Source: DALYLB01 sp033763135 (GTDB taxonomy: Bacteria > Acidobacteriota > Blastocatellia > RBC074). From it: 64,000 nucleotides of DNA. The stretch lies in contig JANRKY010000219.1 in the NCBI GenBank assembly GCA_033763135.1, positions 13,993 through 77,992 on the forward strand, given 5' to 3'. The notes beneath the pieces were generated by a model, which saw nothing but the letters and a program-made list of their open reading frames with translations, had not been told where the DNA came from and did no database searches. Position 1 is the first letter of the stretch, and each line of letters starts with the position of its first letter. This document shows positions 22,504 through 34,137 of the stretch, in pieces. The translations under genes were made by a program, and so were the position numbers.

Positions 22504-24177
22504 GTTCCCCGCGAGCTGCGCCGGGAGCGGTTTGTCGGCCTTTGGCCGCGTGGGCAGGTTGGCCAGTTTCCAGCCGGTCGCGAAGACGGTTCGCGTCACC
22601 TTCTCCATCTTCTCGTAATCGATCTTGTCGGCATGATCGCCGGCGCCGTGATAATCCTCGTGAACGCCGTCGAAATAGAAGATGATCGGGATTCCCTTCT
22701 TCGCGTAGTTGAAATGGTCGCTGCGATAGAAGAAGCGGTTCGGATCGGTCGGCGCGTCGTATTTGTAATCGAAGGCGAGCTTGAGAAACGTGTTGTTGAC
22801 CTCTTCGCTCAGCTTGCCGAGTTCCGTGCTCATCATCTGAGAGCCGATGACGTAGATCCCGTTCGGCCCGCTCAGTTCGGCATTGCGGGGATTCTTGTCA
22901 CCCTCTTTCTTGCTGCGGCCGATCAAGTCGATGTTGAGCTGCGTGATGATCTGGTTGTTGGGAATGATCGGATTGTCGGTGATGTATTCCGATCCCCAAA
23001 GCCCCTTCTCTTCGCCGGCGTGCCAGACGAAAAGGAACGAGCGCTTCGGTCGCGGGCCCTTCGCGAGGGCTTCGGCCATGGCCAGCACCGCGACCGTCCC
23101 GGACCCGTCGTCATCCGCCCCATTGAAGATGCGATCGCCATCGCCATTCGGCCGCATGCCGACGTGATCGTAGTGCGCGCCGACGGCGACATACTCATCC
23201 TTCAACACCGGATCGCTGCCCTCCCAGACCGCGACGACGTTCTGAGTCATGACGGAATCGACCTTCGCGCCGACGGTGAACGTCGCCTCCCTGGCGGCGC
23301 CGAGGTCGAACGTATCCGTCACCTTTCCCTCGCCCATCTGCTTCTTGATCGCGTCGAAACCGAGCTTCTCCCCAGCAAAGAGCGCCGTCGCGGCCTTCTC
23401 GGAGATCGTGATGACCGGAACGCGCTTCGCGTCCGCGGCGCTCTCCATGCGCGGACGCGACGGATTGAGCGACGACTTGAACCGCTGTTCCCAGAAACTG
23501 ATCGTCGAGGAGCTGGGCAGATAGATGATGCCGCGTGCGCCGTGCGTGCGCGCATAGCTCTCGGCCCGATCGAAATCGACGCCCGGCTTTCCGCTGAAGT
23601 CCCGGAAGTTGGTCCCCTGCGGAAACGCGTCGGCGACGACCATGATCTTGTCCTTCACGTCGAGCCCCTGATAGGCGTCGATGTTCTTCGCCTTGAGCAT
23701 CAGCCCGTGGCCGACATAGACCAGCTTGCCCGTGGCCGTACCGGGATAGGCCGCCGGCGCGCCCGAGGCGCCGCTGATCAGAAAGTCCTCTCCGACCTTC
23801 AACGTCTGCCCGCCCACCACGGCGCTCGACGCCTCCGGCTGCACGCGGCGGCTGTTGAGCGGGAAGCGCTGAAAATAGCGCTCCAGATGCCCCTCGCCGT
23901 TCCCCACGGGCTTGTAGCCCCAGCGCGAGAGATTCATGGCCAGAAACTTGGCCGTCGTGTCGAGTCCGCGCGAGGGCGTGTCGCGCCCTTCCATCTCATC
24001 CGACGCGACAAAATGCAGATAATCCCGCATCTGCGCGGCCGTGATCTCCTCCACATTTCCGAACGGAGAGGCCGGCGCGGCCGCCGTCTTCTCCTGTTTG
24101 CGATGCGCCGCCGCCATCGTGAGCGAGACCGCCAGCGCCGAGACGATAAGAAGCCCCGTGAGTATGAATCGTTTCAC
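22501..24177 (-). CDS. Exported M28 family metallopeptidase with PA domain
   Basis: A 558-residue protein from a GTG start with GGAGG four bases upstream. MKRFILTGLLIVSALAVSLT is a signal peptide. A protease-associated insert lies at about residues 140-270. The M28 zinc site is present in order: GAHYDHVG (His), FNGADDDGSGT (Asp), HAGEEKGLWGS (Glu pair), LNIDLIG (Asp) and the late GAGDHADK (His). It is a di-zinc aminopeptidase-like enzyme acting outside the cytoplasm. It is monocistronic. Confidence 0.92.
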   Translation of the reverse strand: MKRFILTGLLIVSALAVSLTMAAAHRKQEKTAAAPASPFGNVEEITAAQMRDYLHFVASDEMEGRDTPSRGLDTTAKFLAMNLSRWGYKPVGNGEGHLERYFQRFPLNSRRVQPEASSAVVGGQTLKVGEDFLISGASGAPAAYPGTATGKLVYVGHGLMLKAKNIDAYQGLDVKDKIMVVADAFPQGTNFRDFSGKPGVDFDRAESYARTHGARGIIYLPSSSTISFWEQRFKSSLNPSRPRMESAADAKRVPVITISEKAATALFAGEKLGFDAIKKQMGEGKVTDTFDLGAAREATFTVGAKVDSVMTQNVVAVWEGSDPVLKDEYVAVGAHYDHVGMRPNGDGDRIFNGADDDGSGTVAVLAMAEALAKGPRPKRSFLFVWHAGEEKGLWGSEYITDNPIIPNNQIITQLNIDLIGRSKKEGDKNPRNAELSGPNGIYVIGSQMMSTELGKLSEEVNNTFLKLAFDYKYDAPTDPNRFFYRSDHFNYAKKGIPIIFYFDGVHEDYHGAGDHADKIDYEKMEKVTRTVFATGWKLANLPTRPKADKPLPAQLAGN

Positions 24178-24199
24178 TATTCCTCCACAGAAACCGTTC

Positions 24200-24258
24200 G
24201 GAGTTCCGCCTTCAGGCGGTCTGCCGTCAGCAGACCAATCGCCGGAAGGCGGAACTCC
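24200..24258. repeat. GGAGTTCCGCC hairpin
   Basis: The arms at 24200-24224 and 24230-24258 pair with a small bulge around a five-base loop (CGTCA). It belongs to the same family as the hairpins at 7341, 21609 and 63870. It separates zapA from the upstream region of the M28 gene. Confidence 0.6.
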
Positions 24259-24267
24259 AAACCATGG

Positions 24268-24561
24268 TTATTTATGCAATTGATCGAGCATCTCGACGCA
24301 TTCGCCGCTGCGAGCCGTGACCGACCGGTGCAGCTCCTCGTACTTCGCATTGGCCTTGTCGAGTTCGTCGGCCAGATGAAGCGCGACGAGGATCGCCACC
24401 TTGAGCGAGTCGGAGGTCAGCGCGCCGTCGGTCACTTCGCGCATGCGCTGATCCACCACCTCCGCAAGCTGCAGGGTGCGATCGACATTCCCGTCGCCGG
24501 TGCGAATGCTGTAGGTTTGATTGTAGATTCTGACGTTGACGGTTTGAGCCGGAATTTCCAT
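24268..24561 (-). CDS. zapA: Cell division protein ZapA
   Basis: A 97-residue protein beginning MEIPAQTVNVRIYNQTYSIR, the ZapA N-terminal strand pattern. It has a helical C-terminal half (VDRTLQLAEVVDQRMREV and ILVALHLADELDKANAKYEE) that forms the coiled-coil dimer. ZapA promotes FtsZ protofilament bundling at mid-cell. It lies nine bases after the coiled-coil gene and at the end of the thrS-pheT gene string, as zapA often does next to pheT. Confidence 0.9.
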   Translation of the reverse strand: MEIPAQTVNVRIYNQTYSIRTGDGNVDRTLQLAEVVDQRMREVTDGALTSDSLKVAILVALHLADELDKANAKYEELHRSVTARSGECVEMLDQLHK

Positions 24562-24570
24562 AGGCTTGCA

Positions 24571-24846
24571 CTATCGGTTGAGCGATTCGGCCTCCATCTC
24601 CAATGCCGCGATGGCATTGAGCATCTCTTCGACCTTGTGCTTCATCTCCTCGCGTTCGACTCTCAATCGTTCGATCTGCGCCTGAAGCGACTCGCGCTCG
24701 ACCTCGGCGTCGGACAGGCCGGCGCGGGCCGCGCTCAGCTCGCGCTCGAGCGCCTCCTTCTCCTGGCGGAGCGATTTGCACATCTCGACCGTGAGGCGAA
24801 TCTTGTCTTCGAGATGATCGAACTTATCCAAACCGGTTAGAGACAT
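24571..24846 (-). CDS. Small coiled-coil protein, ZapB-like
   Basis: A 91-residue protein, MSLTGLDKFDHLEDKIRLTV onward, almost entirely heptad coiled coil (residues 8-88) with no other domain. Its size, composition and position next to zapA suggest a ZapB-type division factor. Coiled coils are poorly diagnostic, so the name is by analogy. The start at 24846 is seven bases after the pheT stop; an earlier in-frame ATG lies inside pheT. Confidence 0.65.
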   Translation of the reverse strand: MSLTGLDKFDHLEDKIRLTVEMCKSLRQEKEALERELSAARAGLSDAEVERESLQAQIERLRVEREEMKHKVEEMLNAIAALEMEAESLNR

Positions 24847-24853
24847 AACGACA

Positions 24854-26917
24854 TCACCGAAGCTCCGCGCCGAACTGTTCTCCGAGGACCTTGCGCACAC
24901 GGTCGTGCGCGGCCGCGATCTCCTCGTCGGTCAGCGTCCGGTCGGCCGCCCGATACCGCAGCGAAAGAGCGACCGAATGCCTGCCTTCCGGCAGCTCCCG
25001 GCCCGCATAGATATCGAAGAGCCGAACGCCCATCAGCTCCGGAATCTCCAGGGCGAAGATGGCGGTCTGCATGGCGCGGAACGAGACCGCCTTGTCGATC
25101 AGCACCGCCAGATCGCGCGTCACCGTCGGATATTTCGGAAGCGGTCGATACCGAACCTCGACGCGGTCTTCATCGAGCATGGCCCCGAGATCGATCTCCG
25201 CGACGAAGACCGGCTGCTTGAACTTGTAGTTCGCCGCGATGCGCGGATGCAGCTGCCCGAGGCTTCCGACGCGCGCCTCGCCCACGGATATAGCAGCCGC
25301 GCGGCCGGGATGCAAATGGCCGATCGCCTCCTCCGCCGCGAAGCCCGGCGCCGGCAGCCCCAGCGCCTCGACAATCGACTCGATCGCGCCCTTGAGATCG
25401 TAAAAATCGAGGCGCGCGGACGCCGCCTGCCAGTCGGCCTCGTTGCGCGCGCCCGTGGCAATCAACGCCAGACGCTCGATCTCCGCGGGACGCGCGGCCT
25501 CGTCGCCCTCCGCGCGGAGAAAGCATTTGCCGACTTCGAAGAGCCGGACATTGCGATTGCTGTGATTGAAATTGTGTTCGAGCGCCTTGAGCAGCCCGCC
25601 GAGCAGCGTCGTCCGCATATGGGACTGCGTCTCGTCGATCGGGTTGGTGAGCAGCAGACGCGCGTCCTCGCCCGCCTCGGTCAACAGCGCATCCGCTTCC
25701 GCATTGACGAAACTGAAGCTGATCGCCTCGTTATAACCGAGCGTGGCCAGCGTCCGTCGCGCCGCGCGGCGACGCTCCTCGCCCGGCAGATAGGCGCCCG
25801 CGCCCGCGCTTCCGGGCAGCGTGTTCTCCAGCCGGTCGTACCCGGCGATGCGCGCGACCTCTTCGATCAGGTCCTCCTCGATCGAGACGTCGATGCGCCA
25901 CGTGGGCGAGGCCGTTCGCAACACGCCCTGCTCGGCGTCCGTCTCGACCGCGAAGCCCAGGGCCCGCAGGATCCGCTCCGCCTCCGCCAGCTCCACCGGC
26001 GCCCCGATCATCGTCTCGTATCGCGCGGCGCGCATCGCAATCGGCGGATGCGCGGCCTTGCGCGGATGAACATCGATCAGCCCGCCGAGCGCCTCGCCGC
26101 CCGCGATCTCCGCGATCAGCGCCGCCGCCCGGTCCGACGCCACGGCCACGATCTCCGGATCGGTCCCTCGCTCGTATCGGTACGAGGCCTCCGTGCTCAG
26201 CCCCAGCGCCTTCGAGGTCGCCCGCACCTGCGCGGGCGTGAAATATGCCGCTTCGAGCAGCACATCGACTGTCGCGTCCGTGATCCCGGAATCCTCTCCG
26301 CCCTTGATCCCCGCCAGCGCAACCGGCCGCTCGCCGTCCGCGATGACCAGCATCTCGGATGTGAGCGTGCGCTCTTCCCCGTCGAGCGTCGTGATCTTCT
26401 CGCCGGGCGTCGCCTCCCGGACGATGATCCGGCCGCCCCGCAACATCGCCAGATCGAACGCGTGCAGCGGCTGCCCCATCTCCAGCATCACGTAGTTCGT
26501 GATATCCGCGACGTTGTTCACGCTGCGCTGCCCCATCGCCTCCAGTCGCTCGACCAGCCACGCCGGCGAGGGGCCGATCTTCACCCCGCGAATCGCCCGC
26601 GCCGTATATCGGGGACAGAGCGCCGGCGCGAGAATCTCGACCGAGGCCACCTCGCTCGTCCGCGCCTTCGCCTCGCGAAGCTCCACCGCCGGCATCGTCA
26701 GCGACTTTCCGTTTACGGCCGCCGCTTCGCGCGCAACCCCCAGATGCGAGAGGCAGTCCGGCCGGTTCGACGTCAGATCGAACTCCAGCACATGATCCCC
26801 GCCATGCTCCTCCACCGCATCGACAGCCAACCCGACCATCGTCAATTTCGCCGCCAGATCCCGCGGCGTCAGCTCGGTATCGACAAATTCCTTGAGCCAG
26901 TTATAACTGATTTTCAT
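24854..26917 (-). CDS. pheT: Phenylalanine-tRNA ligase beta subunit, short form
   Basis: A 687-residue protein starting MKISYNWLKEFVDTELTPRD. It carries B3/B4 editing motifs (SVNNVADITNYVMLEMGQPLH), the B5 domain, the catalytic-like core (IDETQSHMRTTLLGGLLKAL) and the C-terminal ferredoxin-fold anticodon-binding domain (YPTVTRDLAVLIDKAVSF). After VDAVEEHGG the sequence goes straight to DHVLEFDLTSNRPDCLS, so the ~110-residue EMAP-like tRNA-binding domain usual in bacterial PheT is missing. It pairs with PheS as a heterotetramer, but the two genes are separated here by gene X. Confidence 0.95.
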   Translation of the reverse strand: MKISYNWLKEFVDTELTPRDLAAKLTMVGLAVDAVEEHGGDHVLEFDLTSNRPDCLSHLGVAREAAAVNGKSLTMPAVELREAKARTSEVASVEILAPALCPRYTARAIRGVKIGPSPAWLVERLEAMGQRSVNNVADITNYVMLEMGQPLHAFDLAMLRGGRIIVREATPGEKITTLDGEERTLTSEMLVIADGERPVALAGIKGGEDSGITDATVDVLLEAAYFTPAQVRATSKALGLSTEASYRYERGTDPEIVAVASDRAAALIAEIAGGEALGGLIDVHPRKAAHPPIAMRAARYETMIGAPVELAEAERILRALGFAVETDAEQGVLRTASPTWRIDVSIEEDLIEEVARIAGYDRLENTLPGSAGAGAYLPGEERRRAARRTLATLGYNEAISFSFVNAEADALLTEAGEDARLLLTNPIDETQSHMRTTLLGGLLKALEHNFNHSNRNVRLFEVGKCFLRAEGDEAARPAEIERLALIATGARNEADWQAASARLDFYDLKGAIESIVEALGLPAPGFAAEEAIGHLHPGRAAAISVGEARVGSLGQLHPRIAANYKFKQPVFVAEIDLGAMLDEDRVEVRYRPLPKYPTVTRDLAVLIDKAVSFRAMQTAIFALEIPELMGVRLFDIYAGRELPEGRHSVALSLRYRAADRTLTDEEIAAAHDRVRKVLGEQFGAELR

Positions 26918-26944
26918 ATTATCGCTATTCGTCTTATAGGTCTT

Positions 26945-26964
26945 ATAGGTCCTACAGGACCTAT
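26945..26964. repeat. Short hairpin ATAGGTCCT/AGGACCTAT
   Basis: A nine-base perfect stem with a two-base loop, preceded by a tandem TCTTATAGG copy. It lies in the 55-base gap between gene X and pheT. Confidence 0.5.
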
Positions 26965-26972
26965 GGGCGACC

Positions 26973-27713
26973 CTATTCCCCAATCACCAGCAACTCACAA
27001 TCGAACAATGTTTTCGCCAGATAGTTCGCAAAGGTCGCGGCCGCCATCTCGGCCTTGCCGCGCGAGAGCTCATCAAAGATCCGCCGGTTCGGCGAGACCA
27101 GCGAGACCATATCCGCGGCGATGCGATGATAGAACGCATCATCGAGGACCGAGGGCGTCACGCCGGCCAGCCGCTCCCGCACCGCCTCGGGAAACCGCTC
27201 TCCCGGAATCACCCCGTAAATCGGCTGCTGCGACGGACAGAAATAGACCTGCTCCACCCGATTGCTGAACACCACCCGGTGCGTCTCGTTGTCCGGCAGC
27301 TCGCCGATCTCCGCCGGCGACACGAAAAGCGACAAGGCCGCCACCTGGCGATCAAAGAACGCGCTGTTCAGGTTGACGGCCTCGTGAATCTTCGGCGTCG
27401 CGTAAAAGACCGCCGCCCCCTTCTTCTCCAGCTCGATCAGCAGCTGATGCTGATTCGACTGCGTCTTGCGATGCAGCGCGAACCGGAAATACGGCAGCCC
27501 GACCAGCTTCGACTCGCCCGCGTTCCGCCGCTTCATGTATTCGCTCGCCTTGAACTGCAGAAAGAGCGGATACCCCCGCGGCGCGCTTTCGTCCTCTTCT
27601 TTCTTCTTCCGCTTCGCCAGATGCGACACGTCCGTCGGCAGATAGCCAAACGAGTTGACCATCTCGTGCGTCAGAACGAAACCATAGGAGAATTCCGAGA
27701 CTTTGCGTTTCAT
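26973..27713 (-). CDS. Uncharacterised protein encoded between pheS and pheT
   Basis: A 246-residue soluble protein with no signal peptide or membrane span. It opens MKRKVSEFSYGFVLTHEMVN and has a PLFLQFKASEYMKRR block (about 50-64), then SNQHQLLIELEKKGAAVFYATP (about 87-108). These resemble a conserved hypothetical family with FSYGFALT, LFLQFK, QHxLL and VYYAxP motifs. I cannot assign an activity. It lies eight bases after pheS and 55 before pheT, so it is expected to be co-transcribed with them. Base composition is like its neighbours. Confidence 0.75.
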   Translation of the reverse strand: MKRKVSEFSYGFVLTHEMVNSFGYLPTDVSHLAKRKKKEEDESAPRGYPLFLQFKASEYMKRRNAGESKLVGLPYFRFALHRKTQSNQHQLLIELEKKGAAVFYATPKIHEAVNLNSAFFDRQVAALSLFVSPAEIGELPDNETHRVVFSNRVEQVYFCPSQQPIYGVIPGERFPEAVRERLAGVTPSVLDDAFYHRIAADMVSLVSPNRRIFDELSRGKAEMAAATFANYLAKTLFDCELLVIGE

Positions 27714-27721
27714 GTTCCTCT

Positions 27722-28741
27722 TTAACTGAACTGCTCCAGAAACCGCACGTCGTTTTCATACAACAACCGGATATCGTCGAGCCCGTACATCAACGCGCAG
27801 AGCCGATCGAGCCCCAGCCCGAACGCGAAGCCGGAATAGATCTCGGGATCGATCCCCACCGTCCGCAGCACATTGGGATGCACCATCCCCGAACCGCCCA
27901 TCTCGATCCAGCCCGAGCCCTTGCAGACGCGACACCCCGTCCCGCCGCATTTGAAGCAGCTGTAATCGATCTCCGCCCCTGGCTCGACGAACGGAAAATA
28001 GGACGGGCGAAACCGCGTGCGGGTCTCCGGCCCGAAAAGCCGCTGCACGAACTCCTCGACCGTCCCCTTCAGATCGCGAAGCGTAATGCCCCGATCAACC
28101 AGCAGCCCTTCGACCTGATAGAACATCGGATTGTGCGTCGCATCCGGCGTGTCCCGGCGAAAGACCCGCCCCGGCGCCGCCACCCGCAGCGGCGGCTGCC
28201 GCTTCTGCATCGCATGAATCTGCATCGTCGAGGTCTGCGAACGCAGCGCCAGCTGCTCGTTCAGATAGAACGTGTCCTGCGGACTCCGCGCCGGATGATT
28301 GATCGGCACATTGAGCGCGTCGAAATTGTAGAACGCCGTCTCGATCTCCGGCCCATCCTCGATCTCATAGCCCATCGATACGAAGATGTCCTCGATCTTG
28401 TGCCGCAGCAGCGTGATCGGATGCAGATGGCCCGCCGCCGTTCGCCGCCCCGGCAGCGTCACATCGATCCGCTCCCGAATCAACTGCTCCGCCTCCCGCG
28501 CCGCCGCAAACCCCGCCTGCAACCTTTCGATCGCCGCCTCGACCGCGTCCTTCAACTCATTGAGCTGCGCGCCGACCGCCTTGCGCTCCTCCGGCGCCAG
28601 CTTCCCGAGCGTCTTCATCTCGGCCGTCAACACCCCGCTCTTCCGCCCAACCCACGCATCCCGCAGCGCCGTCGCGTCCGAATCCGTCCGCACCGCCGCC
28701 AACGCCTCCTCGAACTCCCCTCGCAATTGTGCAACTCGCAT
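27722..28741 (-). CDS. pheS: Phenylalanine-tRNA ligase alpha subunit
   Basis: A 339-residue class II synthetase of standard length. The N-terminal coiled coil is at residues 1-85. The core starts at PGRRTAAGHLHPIT, motif 2 is around SQTSTMQIHAMQ and VFRRDTPDATHNPMFYQVEG, and motif 3 is GLGLDRLCALMYGLDDIR. A four-cysteine zinc-like cluster (CFKCGGTGCRVC) precedes GWIEMGGSGMVHP. It makes phenylalanyl-tRNA with PheT. Confidence 0.96.
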   Translation of the reverse strand: MRVAQLRGEFEEALAAVRTDSDATALRDAWVGRKSGVLTAEMKTLGKLAPEERKAVGAQLNELKDAVEAAIERLQAGFAAAREAEQLIRERIDVTLPGRRTAAGHLHPITLLRHKIEDIFVSMGYEIEDGPEIETAFYNFDALNVPINHPARSPQDTFYLNEQLALRSQTSTMQIHAMQKRQPPLRVAAPGRVFRRDTPDATHNPMFYQVEGLLVDRGITLRDLKGTVEEFVQRLFGPETRTRFRPSYFPFVEPGAEIDYSCFKCGGTGCRVCKGSGWIEMGGSGMVHPNVLRTVGIDPEIYSGFAFGLGLDRLCALMYGLDDIRLLYENDVRFLEQFS

Positions 28742-28747
28742 AACTAG

Positions 28748-28886
<139 letters not shown>

Positions 28887-28913
28887 CGGCGCGTTTCGGA
28901 TTGGCGGCGGAAA

Positions 28914-29279
<366 letters not shown>

Positions 29280-29330
29280 AAGCCCCTCCTTGAAATAATA
29301 AAAATGAGTGAGCGCTGAATGAAGTCAGCG

Positions 29331-29534
29331 TTATTTTCTGCCATAAGGCAGCATCGCGTCCACGCGCGCCTGATCGCTCTCCGAGACCATCACGTCGATA
29401 TCCAGCTGACGCTTCCGCTTCGCGGTCTTCTTGGTCAGGATGTGGCGCGCATGCGAATGGCCGCGCTTGAGCTTTCCGGTCGCGGTCCGACGAAACCGCT
29501 TCGCCGCGCCCTTATGGGTTTTAAGTTTTGGCAT
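29331..29534 (-). CDS. rpmI: Large ribosomal subunit protein bL35
   Basis: A 67-residue protein, MPKLKTHKGAAKRFRRTATG to the C-terminus, the standard bL35 length and sequence pattern. An upstream in-frame ATG would add 31 residues read from the intergenic repeat and is rejected. Confidence 0.97.
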   Translation of the reverse strand: MPKLKTHKGAAKRFRRTATGKLKRGHSHARHILTKKTAKRKRQLDIDVMVSESDQARVDAMLPYGRK

Positions 29535-29548
29535 AAATTCTCCAAGTT

Positions 29549-29650
29549 GGTAGTCGGTAGTCGGTTGTCGGTTGTCGGTTGCTGTCCTGGGGCCAATTGT
29601 CGGAGCAAAAAGCCCTTCTTCCGACAACCGGCAACCGGCAACCGACTACC
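29549..29650. repeat. GGTAGTCGGTTGTCGG tandem-repeat hairpin
   Basis: Thirty-base arms (29549-29578 and 29621-29650) built of repeated GGTTGTCGG/CCGGCAACC units, around a 42-base loop. It fills the infC-rpmI gap. Confidence 0.65.
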
Positions 29651-29664
29651 AACCGACCTCCATT

Positions 29665-30234
<570 letters not shown>

Positions 30235-30241
30235 AAATCCA

Positions 30242-30246
30242 CCTCC
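30242..30246 (-). promoter_or_regulatory. Ribosome binding site that fixes the AUC start of infC
   Basis: GGAGG on the minus strand, seven bases upstream of the ATC codon. No equivalent site precedes the GTG at 30168. Confidence 0.8.
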
Positions 30247-30291
30247 GAGAGTGTGCCGAGCGCACCGGATGTGCCCTGCCCGCCGCGCTCG

Positions 30292-32262
<1,971 letters not shown>

Positions 32263-32587
32263 ACTCTCTTCCTGCGGCCTCGCGCAAACACGCAAAGGCC
32301 CGGGCCCGGAATCGTACGCACGATCCGGTCCCGTATCTGTACATCCTTCTCTGGTGGACAGTCCCAAAAGCGTTCCGTCGAGGGAATTCCTGCTTCGGTA
32401 AGGTCCTACGCCAGCGGTTATCGGTGCGGAAACGCTGCGATGCCGGGCGCCGGGCGGCGCCAGCCACCATCGCAGCTAACGAGTTCGCGTGATCCGAAAT
32501 CGAATGAAAAGTTTCCGCATATCCCAACAACGCTTCGGGAGCTGACGTTGAACAATGATTGCCAATCGGCAGTCGTTGAAATCGAAA
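32263..32587 (-). other. Leader region between tRNA-Val and thrS
   Basis: A 325-base gap with no ORF. It contains a GC-rich stem-loop around 32436-32471 (GCGATG outer pair and GGCGCC inner pair). The T-box consensus is not seen. It could carry the thrS promoter and leader. Confidence 0.4.
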
Positions 32588-32659
<72 letters not shown>

Positions 32660-32686
32660 ATGTCTCGCCGTGAAAGGCGAGCAGGC

Positions 32687-32716
32687 AAATTAGCAAACGA
32701 ACCCCAATCCTGTCAA
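32687..32716 (-). promoter_or_regulatory. Promoter of tRNA-Val
   Basis: TTGACA (32716-32711) is followed by an 18-base spacer and TAATTT (32692-32687), with an upstream TGC extended -10. The predicted start is about 20 bases before the tRNA 5' end. The -35 lies in the right arm of an ATCCTG/CAGGAT stem that could end the injection-system transcript. Confidence 0.65.
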
Positions 32717-32747
32717 GCGGATCAGGATCGTTCTTCCACTCAACACA

Positions 32748-34127
32748 TCAGGGTTTGCCTCCCTGCGGCGCCGTCACAAGGTCGATAAACGTGTTTCGCA
32801 GATCGATCACAGGGCCCTGCGCCGGGACAATCGCCAGCGGAGCGTAATGATGCTCCACGCCGTGGGGCGGCAGCGCCTTCGGATTGCCCGGCGATCCGGG
32901 CCATTCGACGTCTCCCGTTGCGACGCGGGCAGGGATCAGCCAGTAATCGCCGCTGCGGTAATACCCACCGGGTTGAAACTGGATCTTTACGCCGGCTTCG
33001 AGTTCGATCCAATGATCATCGGCATTTGCGTTTTTTTCCTGCACCGTGCTGGTGCCGCCGGTGAGATTTTTTTCCGCGTGATCCCATCGCCGCAGGAGCG
33101 GGTGCTCGCGTCTGCCAGTATTTCCCTGGGGAGCGGCATTGAGAGTGATTTCGAACGCGTCCAGGTCGACCTTTTCGACTTTCAAGAGAGGCTCCACGCG
33201 ATGCTCCAGCGTGTAGTCATCATCAACCACCTCGACCCAATCGCCAACCTTCAGTCCGAATCGCGCGTCCCGCCCCAGGTGGGCAAGCGGAATGACCGCC
33301 CCGCCGCTGTATCCTTTCTTGATCGGGAAGATTACCGAGCCATTTTCCCGCGACCATTTAAATGTGGCCTTTCCAGCCGTTCCTTCCGTATGAATTTCAA
33401 CGCGATAAAGTTGATTCTCTGCGCCGCGGTATCGGGATTTCGGCGCGAGGATGCAGGGCTTGGAAGGATCGTCCGCTTCGGGTTCCGCAGCCTTGGCCCG
33501 CAACAAACCACGGCTGGGGGGATGTAACAGGTGGATCCAATCGCGCCAAATTTTCAATGCGTCCTCGCGTTTCATTCCGGTTGGGATGGCCGGTGCTTGC
33601 ACTGTCGGCCCTTTCGCGGTTACTCGAATTTGCCAAACGACCTGCGCGCGCGAACAGGTGTCCGGCCCGCCGAGAGCCACCTCGCGAATGCCGGGCTCGC
33701 TCTCTGCGTCGCCCTCAATATGGGTGAGATGGCGCTCCCAAACGTCCAGATAAACAAGGAGTGGGGACGTATCAAGCAACTTCACCTCATCGGGGAGAAG
33801 CGTCACCTCTGACGGCCCAGGTCTCCCATTGTCGAGTGCTCCGGCGTTTTCACAGAGAATCCCGTCAACATAGTAATTACCGGGACCGAGTTTGAGCTGC
33901 CTATTGGTGTTGCTCATCTTGTCAGAGATCTGAAAAGCATCCCCGCGCCCGCCGTGATCGCCGATCAGGTCGCGCGTCAGGGTCCGGAGATAGTGAAGCA
34001 GAATCGAAGTCTGCTCGTTCCAGTCGGCGTCGAGCAGGGGACGGCCCTGCTGCATGAGGACGCGGGAGAAGCGCTTTTCGAGGTTGAATGAATCGCGGGT
34101 AAAGTCGCCCCTGTATTCGCCTTGCAT
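32748..34127 (-). CDS. DUF6519 domain protein of the injection system
   Basis: A 459-residue protein starting MQGEYRGDFTRDSFNLEKRF, with AAGGAG six bases upstream. The N-terminal block FSRVLMQQGRPLLDADWNEQ (about 21-40) is the DUF6519 signature seen at the end of many eCIS loci. The middle part (about 90-330) is beta-rich with DYWxxPAR-type ending motifs, e.g. GDYWLIPARVATGD (about residues 403-416), so it probably forms an outer baseplate or fibre-like part. Last gene of the locus, ten bases after the gpI-like gene. The exact role is unknown in the family. Confidence 0.8.
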   Translation of the reverse strand: MQGEYRGDFTRDSFNLEKRFSRVLMQQGRPLLDADWNEQTSILLHYLRTLTRDLIGDHGGRGDAFQISDKMSNTNRQLKLGPGNYYVDGILCENAGALDNGRPGPSEVTLLPDEVKLLDTSPLLVYLDVWERHLTHIEGDAESEPGIREVALGGPDTCSRAQVVWQIRVTAKGPTVQAPAIPTGMKREDALKIWRDWIHLLHPPSRGLLRAKAAEPEADDPSKPCILAPKSRYRGAENQLYRVEIHTEGTAGKATFKWSRENGSVIFPIKKGYSGGAVIPLAHLGRDARFGLKVGDWVEVVDDDYTLEHRVEPLLKVEKVDLDAFEITLNAAPQGNTGRREHPLLRRWDHAEKNLTGGTSTVQEKNANADDHWIELEAGVKIQFQPGGYYRSGDYWLIPARVATGDVEWPGSPGNPKALPPHGVEHHYAPLAIVPAQGPVIDLRNTFIDLVTAPQGGKP

Positions 34128-34137
34128 GGGTTCTCCT

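Noticed and set aside
22402..27268. Two long plus-strand frames opposite the M28 peptidase, zapA and pheT
   Set aside because: The minus-strand genes have full domain evidence; the plus frames do not.
32263..32587. T-box or tRNA-like leader of thrS
   Set aside because: No T-box consensus or convincing tRNA-like fold could be drawn.
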